The notes under the pieces are model-generated. The model did no database searches. It saw only the letters and a list, made by a program, of their open reading frames with translations, and had not been told where the DNA came from. A stretch of 38,820 nucleotides of DNA from Bacillota bacterium. Lineage in GTDB: Bacteria > Bacillota > Clostridia > Peptostreptococcales > Anaerovoracaceae. Below are positions 25,187-35,199 of the stretch, in pieces (positions within the stretch are counted from its first letter, which is position 1; every line of letters starts with the position of its first letter). The position numbers were made by a program, and so were the translations under genes. The stretch is from the NCBI GenBank assembly GCA_017522185.1, contig JAFWZZ010000018.1, forward strand, positions 1-38,820, written 5' to 3'.

Positions 25187-26236
25187 TTATTCCGCACCCG
25201 GCAGATCGGCGCTGCCTTCTTCCGGTGCCTCTTCAACCTTAGGCTTTTTATACTTCACAGAAGTATCCTGATCTGCTACCTGCACCCAGGAATTGCCCAC
25301 GGTCAGTTTAAACTCGTTGCCGTCGTTATCGACAAAGATGGTTCTGGAATCCAGGTCTTCTCTGGACCATGTACCCTTGACAACCTTACCGTTGGTGAAC
25401 AGTCTTGCCTTGCCGCCTTCGCACATGTCGATTTCCAGTCTGCCCTTGCTGTCATAAGCATAACTGCTTACACGCTGCACCAGCACGTTGGATACGGCAA
25501 TCTGCTTGCCGGTTTCGTGGTCGATGTAAGGTTCGCCGTCGATGTAGCGCAAATACTTGTTGGTTTCCGCATCGTAAACGTATTCACATTCGGATGCGCC
25601 GTAGTCTACCATGATTTTAATTGCGCCTTCGCCGATGCTTTCTTCGCCTTCCTCTAAGAACTTGAAGGCTCTGATCTTCTTCTTATTCTTCCACCAGCCG
25701 CGCTCTTTGATCTCTCCTCTGACTTCGGACCATTTAATATAGGAATCGTGCGGACCTTCCTTATCAGCCACGCGGTAGAAGTCTAATCCGCTGTTCATGG
25801 CGTTGATATACGGAACCACGTCGCTCATCAGGTAGTCTCTTGCCGCAGGGCTCCATCCGTGTGCCAGGAAGATCCCCTTGTATTCTCTTGTCAGGTCAAC
25901 GAAATACGGTCTGGTACTTCTGATTGGGCCGAATTCCTCTGGGAACTTGCTGTAGTAAATGGCATTCAGTCTGCTCTGCTGACCTTCAACCGGAAATTCA
26001 TAAACCAGGTCTGCCTTGGACAGCCAGGACTGCGGAATTGCATCCCCTACATTATCGATGGATACAACCAGCGGTCTTGCGGGATACTTCTTCTCACGTT
26101 CCACGCCGGTCAGCGGGCTTGTGTAAGTTACCACTTCCGGTTCCGGTGGAGCCGGTTCTTCCTTCTTGCAGCCTGTCATCAGGCATACTGCCAGCACACA
26201 GAGCACCAGCACGATCAAAATATTTCTCTTCTTCAT
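25187..26236 (-). CDS. DUF3048 (YerB-like) lipoprotein
   Basis: A 349-residue lipoprotein (lipobox LMTGC, Cys near 23) of the YerB family, widespread in Bacillota and of unknown role. The first DUF3048 domain includes ARPLVVSIDNVGDAIPQSWL, ADLVYEFPVEGQQSRLNAIY and GPIRSTRPYFVDL, which are the conserved segments. The C-terminal domain follows from about 220. It is 1 nt downstream of dus and is the last gene of its transcript. Confidence 0.93.
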   Translation of the reverse strand: MKKRNILIVLVLCVLAVCLMTGCKKEEPAPPEPEVVTYTSPLTGVEREKKYPARPLVVSIDNVGDAIPQSWLSKADLVYEFPVEGQQSRLNAIYYSKFPEEFGPIRSTRPYFVDLTREYKGIFLAHGWSPAARDYLMSDVVPYINAMNSGLDFYRVADKEGPHDSYIKWSEVRGEIKERGWWKNKKKIRAFKFLEEGEESIGEGAIKIMVDYGASECEYVYDAETNKYLRYIDGEPYIDHETGKQIAVSNVLVQRVSSYAYDSKGRLEIDMCEGGKARLFTNGKVVKGTWSREDLDSRTIFVDNDGNEFKLTVGNSWVQVADQDTSVKYKKPKVEEAPEEGSADLPGAE

Positions 26237-26237
26237 C

Positions 26238-27200
26238 TTACAACTCTCCTATCGCTTTTAAGAGTTCCTGTATGTCCGTAATCTGGTTCACCCTTCCACG
26301 AAAAGCAGCACTGCCGTGCTCGCCCTTCAGATACCAGCCTACGTGTTTCCGCATTTCACGGACCGCGACATACTCTCCTTTTAGAGCCATTGTATCACGT
26401 AAATGACGAATCATCATCTCTTTTTTTTCGTCACGTGTCGGCTTCGCAGGGATTTCCTCGCCACGCCACGCTGCGTTCAGCTCCCGGAAGATCCACGGAT
26501 TGCCCAAAGCGCCCCGGCCCACCATGATGAAATCACAGCCTGTCTGATCAAACATCCTCATGGCAGACTCTGCATCCACCACATCACCGTTACCGATAAC
26601 CGGGATGCTGACAGCTTCCTTTACCGCCGCAATCTGTGACCAGTCTGCCGTGCCGCTATAGTACTGCTCTCTGGTTCTTCCGTGGACTGCAACCGCCGCC
26701 GCGCCGCCGGCCTCAATGGCCTTTGCCGCTTCCACCGCACAGATAGACTTCTCGTCAAAGCCGATACGGATCTTTGCCGTCACCGGCTTGCTGCTGTTCT
26801 TCACCATGGCACAGATCAGGTCGTGGATCAGGTCGATGTTCTTCAGCAGGGCGGAACCCTCGCCGTTCTTGACGATTTTCGGCACCGGACAGCCCATGTT
26901 GATGTCTAAGATGGCGTTGTCACGGTTGTCCAGTTCTCTGGCCGTAAAAGCCATGATATCCGGTTCACTGCCGAAGACCTGAAATGCCACCGGCTTTTCC
27001 GCCTCGTCGATGTGAAGCAGCTTGTCTGTGTTTTTATCTTTGTAATATAATCCTTTGCCGCTGACCATCTCGGAATATACCAAAGCCGCTCCCATCTCGC
27101 GGCATAGTCTGCGAGTGGGAGCGTCTGTAATTCCTGCTAATGGAGCCAGAAAAAAAGGATTCTCAAGTTGTACGTTTCCGATTTTCAGCTCTTTTTTCAT
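26238..27200 (-). CDS. dusB: tRNA-dihydrouridine synthase (DusB-like)
   Basis: FMN enzyme that reduces uridines of tRNA. The 320-residue protein begins with the flavin-binding barrel (FFLAPLAGITDAPTRRLCRE) and carries the family signature DINMGCPVPKIVKNGEGSAL, whose Cys is the catalytic acid. Further motifs are KIRIGFDEKS, VAVHGRTREQYYSG, GNGDVV and MVGRGALGNPWIF. In B. subtilis the dus gene also lies downstream of ftsH and coaX. It follows coaX after 2 nt. Confidence 0.96.
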   Translation of the reverse strand: MKKELKIGNVQLENPFFLAPLAGITDAPTRRLCREMGAALVYSEMVSGKGLYYKDKNTDKLLHIDEAEKPVAFQVFGSEPDIMAFTARELDNRDNAILDINMGCPVPKIVKNGEGSALLKNIDLIHDLICAMVKNSSKPVTAKIRIGFDEKSICAVEAAKAIEAGGAAAVAVHGRTREQYYSGTADWSQIAAVKEAVSIPVIGNGDVVDAESAMRMFDQTGCDFIMVGRGALGNPWIFRELNAAWRGEEIPAKPTRDEKKEMMIRHLRDTMALKGEYVAVREMRKHVGWYLKGEHGSAAFRGRVNQITDIQELLKAIGEL

Positions 27201-27202
27201 GT

Positions 27203-28012
27203 CTATTTTCCTTTACAAGGCTTGTTTGGCTTCTTGTTCTTCTGGTAGATGATTTCCAGACCTTCCAGTGTCAGCATCTTGTCTACCACGTCGATGCAGT
27301 CTACGCCGCCGTCGATGAGGGTGGATAAACCGCCTGTCGCAACTACGGTAATCTTCTTGTCTTCTCCGCAGATTGCAGCCAGTTCCTTCTTCATTCTCGC
27401 TACTATGTAGTCCACCATACCCATGTGGCCGTAAACCAGGCCGGACTGCATGGACTGAATGGTGTTCTTGCAGATGGTCTGTCCCGGTTCTTCCAATTCA
27501 ACCTTCGGCAGCTTGGATGTCTTTTCGAATAAGGCATCAGATGTAATCTTCAGGCCCGGTGAGATAGTACCGCCCAGGTACTCTGCCTTATCGGTAATCG
27601 CACAGAAGGTTGTCGCCGTACCGAAGTCGATGACAATCAGCGGACCACCGTATTTGTGGATTGCGGCTACTGCGTTTACGATTCTGTCAGCACCAACCTG
27701 CTTTGGATTGTCATACTTGACAATCAGGCCGGTCTTGACACCGGATTCCACGGTAATAGCACGTCTGTTGAAATACTTCATGGACAGGTGCTGCAGCGTA
27801 AACAGCACGGATGGCACTACGGTGGAAATGATTACGTCTTTGACATCTGTCGTCTTCAGACCTTCGTACTGGAACAGCTGGTTTACCAGCATGCCATATT
27901 CATCAGCACTCTTTCTAGGGTCTGTTTCGATTCTCCAGTTGGTGATTAACTCTCCGTCTTTAAATACGCCAAGTACGATGTTACTGTTACCAACGTCAAA
28001 AGCTAAAAGCAT
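27203..28012 (-). CDS. coaX: Type III pantothenate kinase
   Basis: First enzyme of coenzyme A synthesis from pantothenate. The 269-residue protein of the actin-like fold starts [20 protein letters not shown] (phosphate-1 loop). It carries [24 protein letters not shown] (catalytic Asp) and [10 protein letters not shown], which are all diagnostic of CoaX. The usual neighbour of ftsH in Bacillota; here pucR is placed between them. Confidence 0.97.
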   Translation of the reverse strand: MLLAFDVGNSNIVLGVFKDGELITNWRIETDPRKSADEYGMLVNQLFQYEGLKTTDVKDVIISTVVPSVLFTLQHLSMKYFNRRAITVESGVKTGLIVKYDNPKQVGADRIVNAVAAIHKYGGPLIVIDFGTATTFCAITDKAEYLGGTISPGLKITSDALFEKTSKLPKVELEEPGQTICKNTIQSMQSGLVYGHMGMVDYIVARMKKELAAICGEDKKITVVATGGLSTLIDGGVDCIDVVDKMLTLEGLEIIYQKNKKPNKPCKGK

Positions 28013-28049
28013 TGTTTTGTCTCCTTACTTATACATAAAATCACAATAT

Positions 28050-29633
28050 TTATTTTACAACTCTGTCCAGTCTCTTAAGAGCCAGAGCCATAGTCAATCC
28101 AGGAATCACGCGGTTACCGGTGATTTCGGCGCCCAGAACTTCGTTAATCCTCTTCAATCTGTACTGCACAGTATTGGTATGGATACCCATAAATTCTGAG
28201 GTCTTGCCGCTGTTCATGCCTGCGTCTAAGACGAAGGTTTCCAGTGTATCCAGCAGCTGTTTTGCCTTGTTTTCTCCCATTTCTTTGCGGAACGGTTCCA
28301 GAAGATCCATATAGTTCTTCTTCAGGTAGCCACCCTGTACCTGCAGGTTGATGCAGTTGGACACCAGCGCCAGCTCATACTTCGTGAACACGCGCTTGTA
28401 TGGGAATACGTTTTCCACAAAGGTCCAGGTTTCGCTGATCAGACGGAACGCATCGCCGGCACCTTCGATGCCATCGATACCGGTTGCATGGAAGATTCTT
28501 ACCGTCTTGCTTCCTTCCTTCAGCTTTTCGAAGAGCTTCAGGCAGGCCGCCTTCTGGCTGCCTTCGTCATCCAGCGGCTTTTCGCCTGCCTTCAGAATCA
28601 TGCCGTAGGTTTCTTCCCCTTCCGTGATCCGCAGCACCTCGATATGCTCCTTCTTTTCGAAATCGCTGATGGTGCTGTTGCACTGGTTGTTTTCGATACC
28701 CTTTGCGTAGAACACGCCCAGCAGGTTTTCTGCCTTGATGTCCATCTCGTCTTTCAGGGAATATGCCAGAGACTTGTTGCCTCTGATTAAGGCTTTGATC
28801 AGTTCCGCACGGAGGTCACGTTCCGGTGTGTACTTCCACATACCCATGGCCAGCTCGATGATTTCTGCCAGCTTTGTGATTTCTCCCGCGGAGTAGTTGT
28901 CTTCATTGTCGACGATGAACAGGAAGTATTTCTCCTTGTTGATTGTAATCGGACCCCAGTAGGTCAGCACGCCGTTGACGTCAATAAACGTATAGATGCC
29001 AGCCTTTTCCACGTCTCTCTCTTTACCCAGACGGATCGCATCTGCGATGGTCGCCTTCTGACGGGTCTCAATGGAGAGAATCGGGTTGAAGTCCTTGGAC
29101 AACAGGATCACCTGGAACTCGTTGTTCAGGGCCGCCTCGCGAAGGGCACCCTGGAAAGTCTTATGTTTTTCAAAGTTCAGAAGGTGATAAATCGTATTGT
29201 TAATCAGGCTGTTCTTGAAGTTATCGCCGTACAGCAGCTTGTCCATAATCTGTTCGATGGCGTCTGCGTACTCAGCCTTGTTGTTTTTTGGAATGACGAT
29301 CAGCGGAAGTCCTACCTGCTCGGCCGTTTCGATGACTTCGCTGCCTACGCTGGTCAGACCGTTTTCCAGGTGGAAAACCACCAGCGCGCTGACACCTGCC
29401 TTGGCAAAGCCCTTTACGACTTCGCACTGCATTTTCTCTTTCCCAGCCATGCCGTAGAATGAAGTGAGCACGATTTGTTCTCTCACGCCATTATTCTGCA
29501 GGGCAGTTTCCACGCCTGCTGCGTCCATGACGGACACAGAGCGCACGCGGTTTCCAATATTTCTCTTTCCTGCTGCCAGAATGCTAGGGCTGAACGCTTC
29601 TAAACTCAAGCAATCATTTACAGTTATCTTCAT
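28050..29633 (-). CDS. PucR-family transcriptional regulator
   Basis: A 527-residue regulator. The N-terminal PucR domain (to about 130) senses purine-type or other metabolites in known members. The middle is GGDEF-like or GAF-like in outline, and the C terminus has the helix-turn-helix of the HTH_30 type (MNSGKTSEFMGIHTNTVQYR then LKRINEVLGAEI). It is located between ftsH and coaX, 9 nt after the ftsH stop codon, so it is probably co-transcribed with them. The target genes are unknown. There is no purine catabolism gene in the window. Confidence 0.88.
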   Translation of the reverse strand: MKITVNDCLSLEAFSPSILAAGKRNIGNRVRSVSVMDAAGVETALQNNGVREQIVLTSFYGMAGKEKMQCEVVKGFAKAGVSALVVFHLENGLTSVGSEVIETAEQVGLPLIVIPKNNKAEYADAIEQIMDKLLYGDNFKNSLINNTIYHLLNFEKHKTFQGALREAALNNEFQVILLSKDFNPILSIETRQKATIADAIRLGKERDVEKAGIYTFIDVNGVLTYWGPITINKEKYFLFIVDNEDNYSAGEITKLAEIIELAMGMWKYTPERDLRAELIKALIRGNKSLAYSLKDEMDIKAENLLGVFYAKGIENNQCNSTISDFEKKEHIEVLRITEGEETYGMILKAGEKPLDDEGSQKAACLKLFEKLKEGSKTVRIFHATGIDGIEGAGDAFRLISETWTFVENVFPYKRVFTKYELALVSNCINLQVQGGYLKKNYMDLLEPFRKEMGENKAKQLLDTLETFVLDAGMNSGKTSEFMGIHTNTVQYRLKRINEVLGAEITGNRVIPGLTMALALKRLDRVVK

Positions 29634-29642
29634 GTTGTACCT

Positions 29643-31730
29643 CTATTTCTCTTCTTCGGTTTCTGTCTCTTCTGACTCTTCTTCCGGCAGGCTCAAAGGC
29701 GCTTCTGCTTCCACGTCTGCTTCCGCCTTGTCAGCGTCGGCATCAGCATTGGCATCTGCATCTTCTTCTGCCATGTAGTCCTCGTCATACTTTGCCAGTT
29801 CCGCAGCCAGTCTTTCCTCTTCTTCCTTGCGGATTCTCGCAAATTCTGCCGCTTCTTCTTCGTTGATTCTCTGGATTTCCGCATCCTTTTCACGCACCTG
29901 CTGTGCCATGCCTTCTGCGTCGATTTCTCCAGTGTATAACGCTTCGAACTGTTCGCCGTCTAAAGTTTCGACTTCTAACAGGGCCTGTGCAACTCTTTCC
30001 AGTTTATCCATGTTTTCTGTCAGAATCTTCACGGTATCTTCGTATGCTGCTTCGATGATGGCCTTCACTTCGTGGTCGATTTCGGAAGCAACACCTTCGG
30101 AGAAGTTCTTTCTTGTGGAGAAGTCCTTTCCTAAGAAGATTTCGTCGGAGTCACTGTAGTTTACAGGACCGATTTTTTCACTGAAACCATACTTCGTAAC
30201 CATGCCTCTTGCGATTTCTGTAGCCCTCATGATGTCGTTGCTTGCACCGGTACTGATATCGTCCAGTGTCAGCTGTTCCGCAACACGACCGCCCAGCAGA
30301 TGCTTGATGGCGTTGATCATGCCTTTCTTGGTTTCGTATGCTTTGTCCTTTTCTGGCAGGGACATGGTGAAACCACCGGCACTGCCTCTTGGGATAATCG
30401 TAATCTGGTGAACCGGGTCGGACTTCGGTAAGGATCTCATGACTACCGCGTGGCCTGCTTCGTGATAAGCCGTCAGCTTACGTTCTTCGTCGCTGATGAC
30501 TCTGCTCTTCTTCGCAGGGCCTGCCATAACCTTCGTTGCCGCCTCTTCGATTTCTGCCATTCTGATCTTACGGCCGTTTCTTCTTGCCGTGATCAGTGCA
30601 GCTTCGTTAAGCAGGTTTTCCAGGTCAGCCGGTGTGAAGCCCGGTGTTCTTCTTGCCAGAATCTTCGGAGATACCTCTTCAGATAACGGCTTGTTCTTTG
30701 CATGAACTTTGATAATTTCTTCTCTGCCCTTGATGTCCGGAATGCCGATCACGATCTGTCTGTCGAATCTGCCCGGTCTCAGCAGTGCAGGGTCTAATAC
30801 GTCTGGTCTGTTGGTTGCTGCCAGGATGATGATGCCGGAGTTTTCTCCGAAACCGTCCATTTCTACCAGCAGCTGGTTCAATGTCTGTTCTCTTTCATCG
30901 TTGCCACCGCCCAGGCCTGCGCCTCTCTTACGACCTACGGCATCGATTTCGTCGATGAAAACGATACATGGCGCGTTCTTCTTCGCCTGATCGAACAGGT
31001 CTCTGACTCTGGATGCACCTACACCGACGAACATTTCTACGAAGTCGGAACCACTGATGGTGAAGAACGGTACGCCCGCTTCTCCTGCAGTCGCCTTGGA
31101 AACGTAAGTCTTACCTGTTCCCGGAGGGCCTACTAATAAGATACCCTTTGGAATTCTTGCGCCTACTTCGTTGTACTTTCTAGGATCCTTCAGGAAGTCT
31201 ACTACTTCTTCCAGTTCTTCTTTTTCTTCATCTAAACCGGCCACGTCATCAAAGGTGATGTCTCTGCCTTCACCCTTCTTGTACATTCTGGCCTTGCTCT
31301 TGCCGAAGGCGAACGCCTTACCATTGCCACCCTGGTTCATCATCATATAGAACAGGAAACCCAGCGCCAGTACCATGATGATGGTCGGCAGGATGCTCAG
31401 AAGCACGCCGCCCTTGCTTGGCGGCGGTGCCTCTACTGTCAGTTTATCTTCCTGCATCTGCGGATAAATATAGGTTTCCTGCAGGTGGTTCATCATGACA
31501 GTATCGTTCACATAGGTGAATACGCTCTTATCCTTGCTCAGCTTGGCTGTAATCTTGGTATCCTTGATGGTCACCGCAGAAACCTTGCCCTGTTCCAGGT
31601 ACTGTGCCATCGTAGAATACTTGACCTGCTTCATGCTGCCGCCGCCGTTTGGGTTGTAGAAGACCGCCACGGTGAGAATCAGCACAAAGATCAGTAAGTA
31701 AATGCTAATATTCTTTGCAAATTTCTTCAA
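29643..31730 (-). CDS. ftsH: ATP-dependent zinc metalloprotease FtsH
   Basis: Membrane-anchored AAA+ protease. From the TTG at 31730 it has about 695 residues: first membrane helix (about 7-24), external domain, second helix (about 108-130), AAA domain with GPPGTGKT (about 201-208) and [13 protein letters not shown], then the protease domain with the zinc motif HEAGH (about 423-427). The C-terminal 80 residues are very acidic (Glu, Asp, Ala), longer than usual. The TTG start was chosen because GGGAGGAG precedes it. An alternative in-frame GTG at 31763 has no ribosome binding site. The P-loop is followed by YVSKA instead of the common LLAKA. Confidence 0.96.
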   Translation of the reverse strand: MKKFAKNISIYLLIFVLILTVAVFYNPNGGGSMKQVKYSTMAQYLEQGKVSAVTIKDTKITAKLSKDKSVFTYVNDTVMMNHLQETYIYPQMQEDKLTVEAPPPSKGGVLLSILPTIIMVLALGFLFYMMMNQGGNGKAFAFGKSKARMYKKGEGRDITFDDVAGLDEEKEELEEVVDFLKDPRKYNEVGARIPKGILLVGPPGTGKTYVSKATAGEAGVPFFTISGSDFVEMFVGVGASRVRDLFDQAKKNAPCIVFIDEIDAVGRKRGAGLGGGNDEREQTLNQLLVEMDGFGENSGIIILAATNRPDVLDPALLRPGRFDRQIVIGIPDIKGREEIIKVHAKNKPLSEEVSPKILARRTPGFTPADLENLLNEAALITARRNGRKIRMAEIEEAATKVMAGPAKKSRVISDEERKLTAYHEAGHAVVMRSLPKSDPVHQITIIPRGSAGGFTMSLPEKDKAYETKKGMINAIKHLLGGRVAEQLTLDDISTGASNDIMRATEIARGMVTKYGFSEKIGPVNYSDSDEIFLGKDFSTRKNFSEGVASEIDHEVKAIIEAAYEDTVKILTENMDKLERVAQALLEVETLDGEQFEALYTGEIDAEGMAQQVREKDAEIQRINEEEAAEFARIRKEEEERLAAELAKYDEDYMAEEDADANADADADKAEADVEAEAPLSLPEEESEETETEEEK

Positions 31731-31808
31731 TTTCTCTTTTCTCCTCCCATTTTTGTATGTCACAAATCAAAATTTGTTGCTTGTTCCTAAATTAAGCATC
31801 TAATTTTA

Positions 31809-33212
31809 TCACAAATCACAAATTATTTCAATACAAATCACCTTTTTTGTGTCTGGACACAGTTTAAATTTCGAACAAAACCTGCCTTTCCCCTGATAAG
31901 GCGTTGCCCACAGCACATCGTGGCCGATTTTGACCAGTTGTACCTGGTCTCTCTGGTCCTTTGGAATCTTCCTGTCCACGAAATAGTCCTGTATCTTCTT
32001 GCGCTTTCCGCCATCCATGGCGATGGTGTCCCCCGGCTCCCGGGCCCCAAGGACAATGCGCTCCACAAAACCGGCACCATACGCCGCTTCCATCTGATCC
32101 GCATCAAAGGCACCATGGCTGTTTTTGTCCAGTCTCAGATTGCGGTATGCATCGGCTGACAGGACCTGAATCTGCAGGCGGCCTGTTTCGTTCTTTTCTT
32201 CCGCCAGAAACACTTTGATGTCGTCGTAATTCTTTGCAAAGCAATAACCCTTGGGCAGGTCTACTGACGCAGAAGGATGCCCGTGGAAGACGATTTCCTC
32301 ACACTTTGCAAAATGTGTGTAAGTCAGGTCCTCCGTCAGGCCGATTTCAGCAAAGGCTCTTGCTATGACGCGCTGCCGGATGCTTCTGTGCAGCGTGCGC
32401 AGGCCTTCTCCATCCAGCAGGATGCTTTTCTCTGTCTTTTCCCTGCAGAGTTCTTTGAAGGCAGTTCCCGCGGTTTCCCACAGGAACTCCTTGTCTGCGG
32501 CGCAACTCTTCCCCATTCTAATCATTGTATCCGTAATATTGGGATTGTATTCCTGTAAGAAAGGAATCAGTTCCAGCCTGATTTTGTTTCTTGCATAAAC
32601 CGGTTCCAGATTAGTATGATCAATCCTCGGCTGCAGTCCGGCATCCTGGCAATAGGCCAGAATCTCCTTTTTGCGGCAGTCCAGAAGTGGTCTGATAATT
32701 TGAAATCCGGTTTCATCCGTGCGGCTGTAGGAAATACCCGCAAGCCCGTCGGTACCTGCACCGCGCAGCATGCGGAACAGAATGGTTTCCGCCTGATCGT
32801 CTGCATTCTGTGCAACGGCAATGACAATATCCTCCTTTGGAATCCCTCCTGCAAGCAGTGCCTGCGCCTTCTTTCCAAATGCCTCGTAGCGGGCTTTGCG
32901 GCCGGCCTCTTCAGAGGTCATCTTCTGTTCCTCCGCGATGATGTTGCAGTCATAGACGAAGGATGTACATGGCCAGCCCCTTTCTTCGCACAGTCTCTCC
33001 ACATAGGCCTGGTCCTCTTCCGCATCTCCCGGTCTGAATTTGTGGTTGACATGGACCGGATAAAGCTTCCACTCCTGCGCCTCCGCCTCCCTGCAGAGCA
33101 CGTCAAAAAGGCACACCGAATCAGGACCTCCAGAGAGGCCTAATACAATGTGCGCTCCTTTTTTACATAAATCATGTTCTTTGATTGTATTGAGAATCTT
33201 TTTCTTTACCAT
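31809..33212 (-). CDS. tilS: tRNA(Ile)-lysidine synthetase TilS
   Basis: Converts the wobble C34 of tRNA-Ile(CAU) to lysidine, an essential reaction. The 467-residue protein has the PP-loop SGGPDSVCL (near 26), the N-type ATPase domain with GHNADDQAET-like AVAQNADDQAETILFRMLRG, and a TilS C-terminal domain (about 380-467, VLGAREPGDTIAMDG ... IQDYFVDRKIPKDQRDQV). The ATG at 33212 directly follows a -10 box. No ribosome binding site is present, so the transcript may be leaderless. In most Bacillota hpt follows tilS before ftsH; it is missing here. Confidence 0.96.
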   Translation of the reverse strand: MVKKKILNTIKEHDLCKKGAHIVLGLSGGPDSVCLFDVLCREAEAQEWKLYPVHVNHKFRPGDAEEDQAYVERLCEERGWPCTSFVYDCNIIAEEQKMTSEEAGRKARYEAFGKKAQALLAGGIPKEDIVIAVAQNADDQAETILFRMLRGAGTDGLAGISYSRTDETGFQIIRPLLDCRKKEILAYCQDAGLQPRIDHTNLEPVYARNKIRLELIPFLQEYNPNITDTMIRMGKSCAADKEFLWETAGTAFKELCREKTEKSILLDGEGLRTLHRSIRQRVIARAFAEIGLTEDLTYTHFAKCEEIVFHGHPSASVDLPKGYCFAKNYDDIKVFLAEEKNETGRLQIQVLSADAYRNLRLDKNSHGAFDADQMEAAYGAGFVERIVLGAREPGDTIAMDGGKRKKIQDYFVDRKIPKDQRDQVQLVKIGHDVLWATPYQGKGRFCSKFKLCPDTKKVICIEIICDL

Positions 33213-33218
33213 GGTTCT

Positions 33219-33247
33219 ATTATATACCACTGGTAACGGTTTATCAA
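33219..33247 (-). promoter_or_regulatory. tilS promoter, probably giving a leaderless mRNA
   Basis: Minus strand TTGATA (33242-33247), exactly 17 bp, then TATAAT (33219-33224). Only six bases separate the -10 box from the tilS ATG, so transcription should start at about the A of the ATG. The -35 overlaps the stop codon of spoIIE. Confidence 0.75.
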
Positions 33248-34998
33248 ACGTCAATTGCCGCCGTCAGCACCGTCAGATCGTCCCGTTCATGGATGCCATA
33301 CTTTTCCGCGGCTTTATTGATGACCAGTTCTGCAATCGTCTCTGGATCTCTGCTTCCGAACTCCAGAAGCCTCGACCGCAGCCAGTCGCAGCGAAAATCT
33401 TTGCGGTCGCATTCCGTTACGCCGTCTGAAACCATGACAAGAAGATCCCCCCGCTTCAATTTGATGTCGATGTATTCCAGGTCCAGTCCTGCGGTAATCC
33501 CTGCCGGCAGCGCCTGCCGTTTCAGCATGGACACCCTTCCATCATGTTTGATGAACGTGGTCGCCGCCCCCATCTTGTAAATCTTCGCCCGGCATTTTGC
33601 TCTGTCGATAATGGCAAGATCTACCGTGGCAAAACGCTCTTCTCCACCGGAAGCCATAAGAATCCCGTTAACCGTCTTCATAGCCAGATCCACATCAAAG
33701 CCTGCCTGCAGCAGCCGCATCAGTGTCGAGACTACCATCTTACTCTCTTCTGCAGCCTCCCTGCCTTTCCCCATGCCGTCGCTGATTACCAAAGCGATTT
33801 TGTGGTCATCAAAGGAAAATGCCGCCATGCTGTCACCGGAAACTGTTTCCGCTGAGTATGAAGCCTGTCCCACGCTGACTTTGACGAGCCTTCCACCTTC
33901 TGTCCGCAAAGCAGTTCTTCCCTGCAGGTCCTCCTGCAGACGATCTATCGTTCTTGCCATCCCGGTAAACTGATAGGACAAAATCTGTTTACCTTCCAGC
34001 TCCGTACCACAGAGTCTGCTCAGGCTCAGAAAGGCCTCCTTCTTCTTCTGCAGGTCACGACGGATGGCCAGATGCTGCAAATCTCTCTCCGTGAGGGCCT
34101 CAGGCAAAAACCGGTTTTCTATCATGTATCCTGCCTTTGAGAAAGTTCCCGCCGGCATCCATATAAACAGTGCCATCGCCGCTGCAAATCCATATACAAA
34201 CCCGCCGCCTGTTCCGCTTAAGGAAATCAACAAAACGGTTCCTATCACGATTTTCCGATACGTCTTGTCGACCCATGATGCCAGATACCACGCCGTCATC
34301 ATGCCTACAAGCAGCCATCCATAAATCTGCCACTGGCTTTCAACCAGGCAAAAGGAACAGACTGCAGTAACACCGGCCAGGGAAAACGCTTCCTTCAGGC
34401 CTTTGTTGTAAAGCATGGCTGCGATCAGAAACAACCAAAGGGAAAAGACCACTTCGTAAATCCCTATGGCTCCGATAAAAGAAACCGCCATAATTTCCAG
34501 GGAAACCGAAATCCGTTCCCTGGAAATACCGCAATGAGGCTTTCCCGTATAAAGGATTTTTGCAATGGTGTTGAAAACTCTGACATAAATGCAGAACGCC
34601 ATCGCTTCCATGAGCAGAACCTCCGGTTTCATCAGGAATAGCATGTCCACACAGAGAAAAGCGGCCAGATTACACAGTATAAGGACTGCCACTCCAATGG
34701 CCGTCCGCTGATTGATTGATAACTTTTTCTGATGAAAGAATAGAAAGAAAACCGCCAGACATGTCACTGCCGCCATGTCTCCATATAGAAACACTCCTTG
34801 TCTCATATAACATAACATCCCGCCCAGTACGAAAGGCAGCAGGTAGATATAGACCGTAGACACCGCCAGCATGACAATGACAAACGCCGGTGCTGCCGGA
34901 AATGTTCCGTCAAACAAATTGATGCGGCCTGCAAAAAACGCCGCGATACAGACAGCAGCCAGCTCTTTCCCCTGCACACGTTTTCCTATAAACTCCAT
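33244..34998 (-). CDS. spoIIE: SpoIIE-type membrane serine phosphatase (short form)
   Basis: In spore formers SpoIIE dephosphorylates SpoIIAA and so activates sigma F. The 584-residue protein starts with about ten hydrophobic segments (1-290), opening with AAFFAGRINLFDGTFPAAPA as in SpoIIE. A short coiled segment (305-375) follows, then a PP2C phosphatase domain (375-584) with SGDSMA, LVISDGMGKG, FATVDLAIID, MVSDGV and DDLTV metal and substrate motifs. B. subtilis SpoIIE has about 827 residues; the deficit lies in the central FtsZ/oligomerisation region. Its place ahead of tilS-ftsH matches the B. subtilis order. GGGGGAAAAT precedes the ATG. Confidence 0.9.
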   Translation of the reverse strand: MEFIGKRVQGKELAAVCIAAFFAGRINLFDGTFPAAPAFVIVMLAVSTVYIYLLPFVLGGMLCYMRQGVFLYGDMAAVTCLAVFFLFFHQKKLSINQRTAIGVAVLILCNLAAFLCVDMLFLMKPEVLLMEAMAFCIYVRVFNTIAKILYTGKPHCGISRERISVSLEIMAVSFIGAIGIYEVVFSLWLFLIAAMLYNKGLKEAFSLAGVTAVCSFCLVESQWQIYGWLLVGMMTAWYLASWVDKTYRKIVIGTVLLISLSGTGGGFVYGFAAAMALFIWMPAGTFSKAGYMIENRFLPEALTERDLQHLAIRRDLQKKKEAFLSLSRLCGTELEGKQILSYQFTGMARTIDRLQEDLQGRTALRTEGGRLVKVSVGQASYSAETVSGDSMAAFSFDDHKIALVISDGMGKGREAAEESKMVVSTLMRLLQAGFDVDLAMKTVNGILMASGGEERFATVDLAIIDRAKCRAKIYKMGAATTFIKHDGRVSMLKRQALPAGITAGLDLEYIDIKLKRGDLLVMVSDGVTECDRKDFRCDWLRSRLLEFGSRDPETIAELVINKAAEKYGIHERDDLTVLTAAIDV

Positions 34999-35199
34999 AT
35001 TTTCCCCCTTCTATATACCGTTTTTCTCATTCTAGCACGGAGCGAAAGAAGAAATTGTCGGAAAAAATAGTGGAAATTATGAAAAAATACGTTTTTTTGA
35101 ATGAAATCTTCGTTTTCAATCGTATTAACTATGTAAACATATTCGCGATTGTGGTATGATAGTAGAGACTAATATTACGAAACGTTGAGGTAGCTATAT
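34999..35199. other. Divergent region between spoIIE and the sigma factor
   Basis: About 200 bp of AT-rich DNA without a gene. It should hold the promoters of both divergent genes. The only -10-like hexamer with support is TATGAT at 35155-35160 (plus strand). Confidence 0.5.
35132..35160 (+). promoter_or_regulatory. Possible promoter of the sigma factor gene
   Basis: TATGAT (35155-35160) with TGTAAA (35132-35137) or, with 16-bp spacing, GTAAAC (35133-35138) upstream. The second reading would suit autoregulation by an ECF sigma factor. Weak evidence. Confidence 0.35.
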
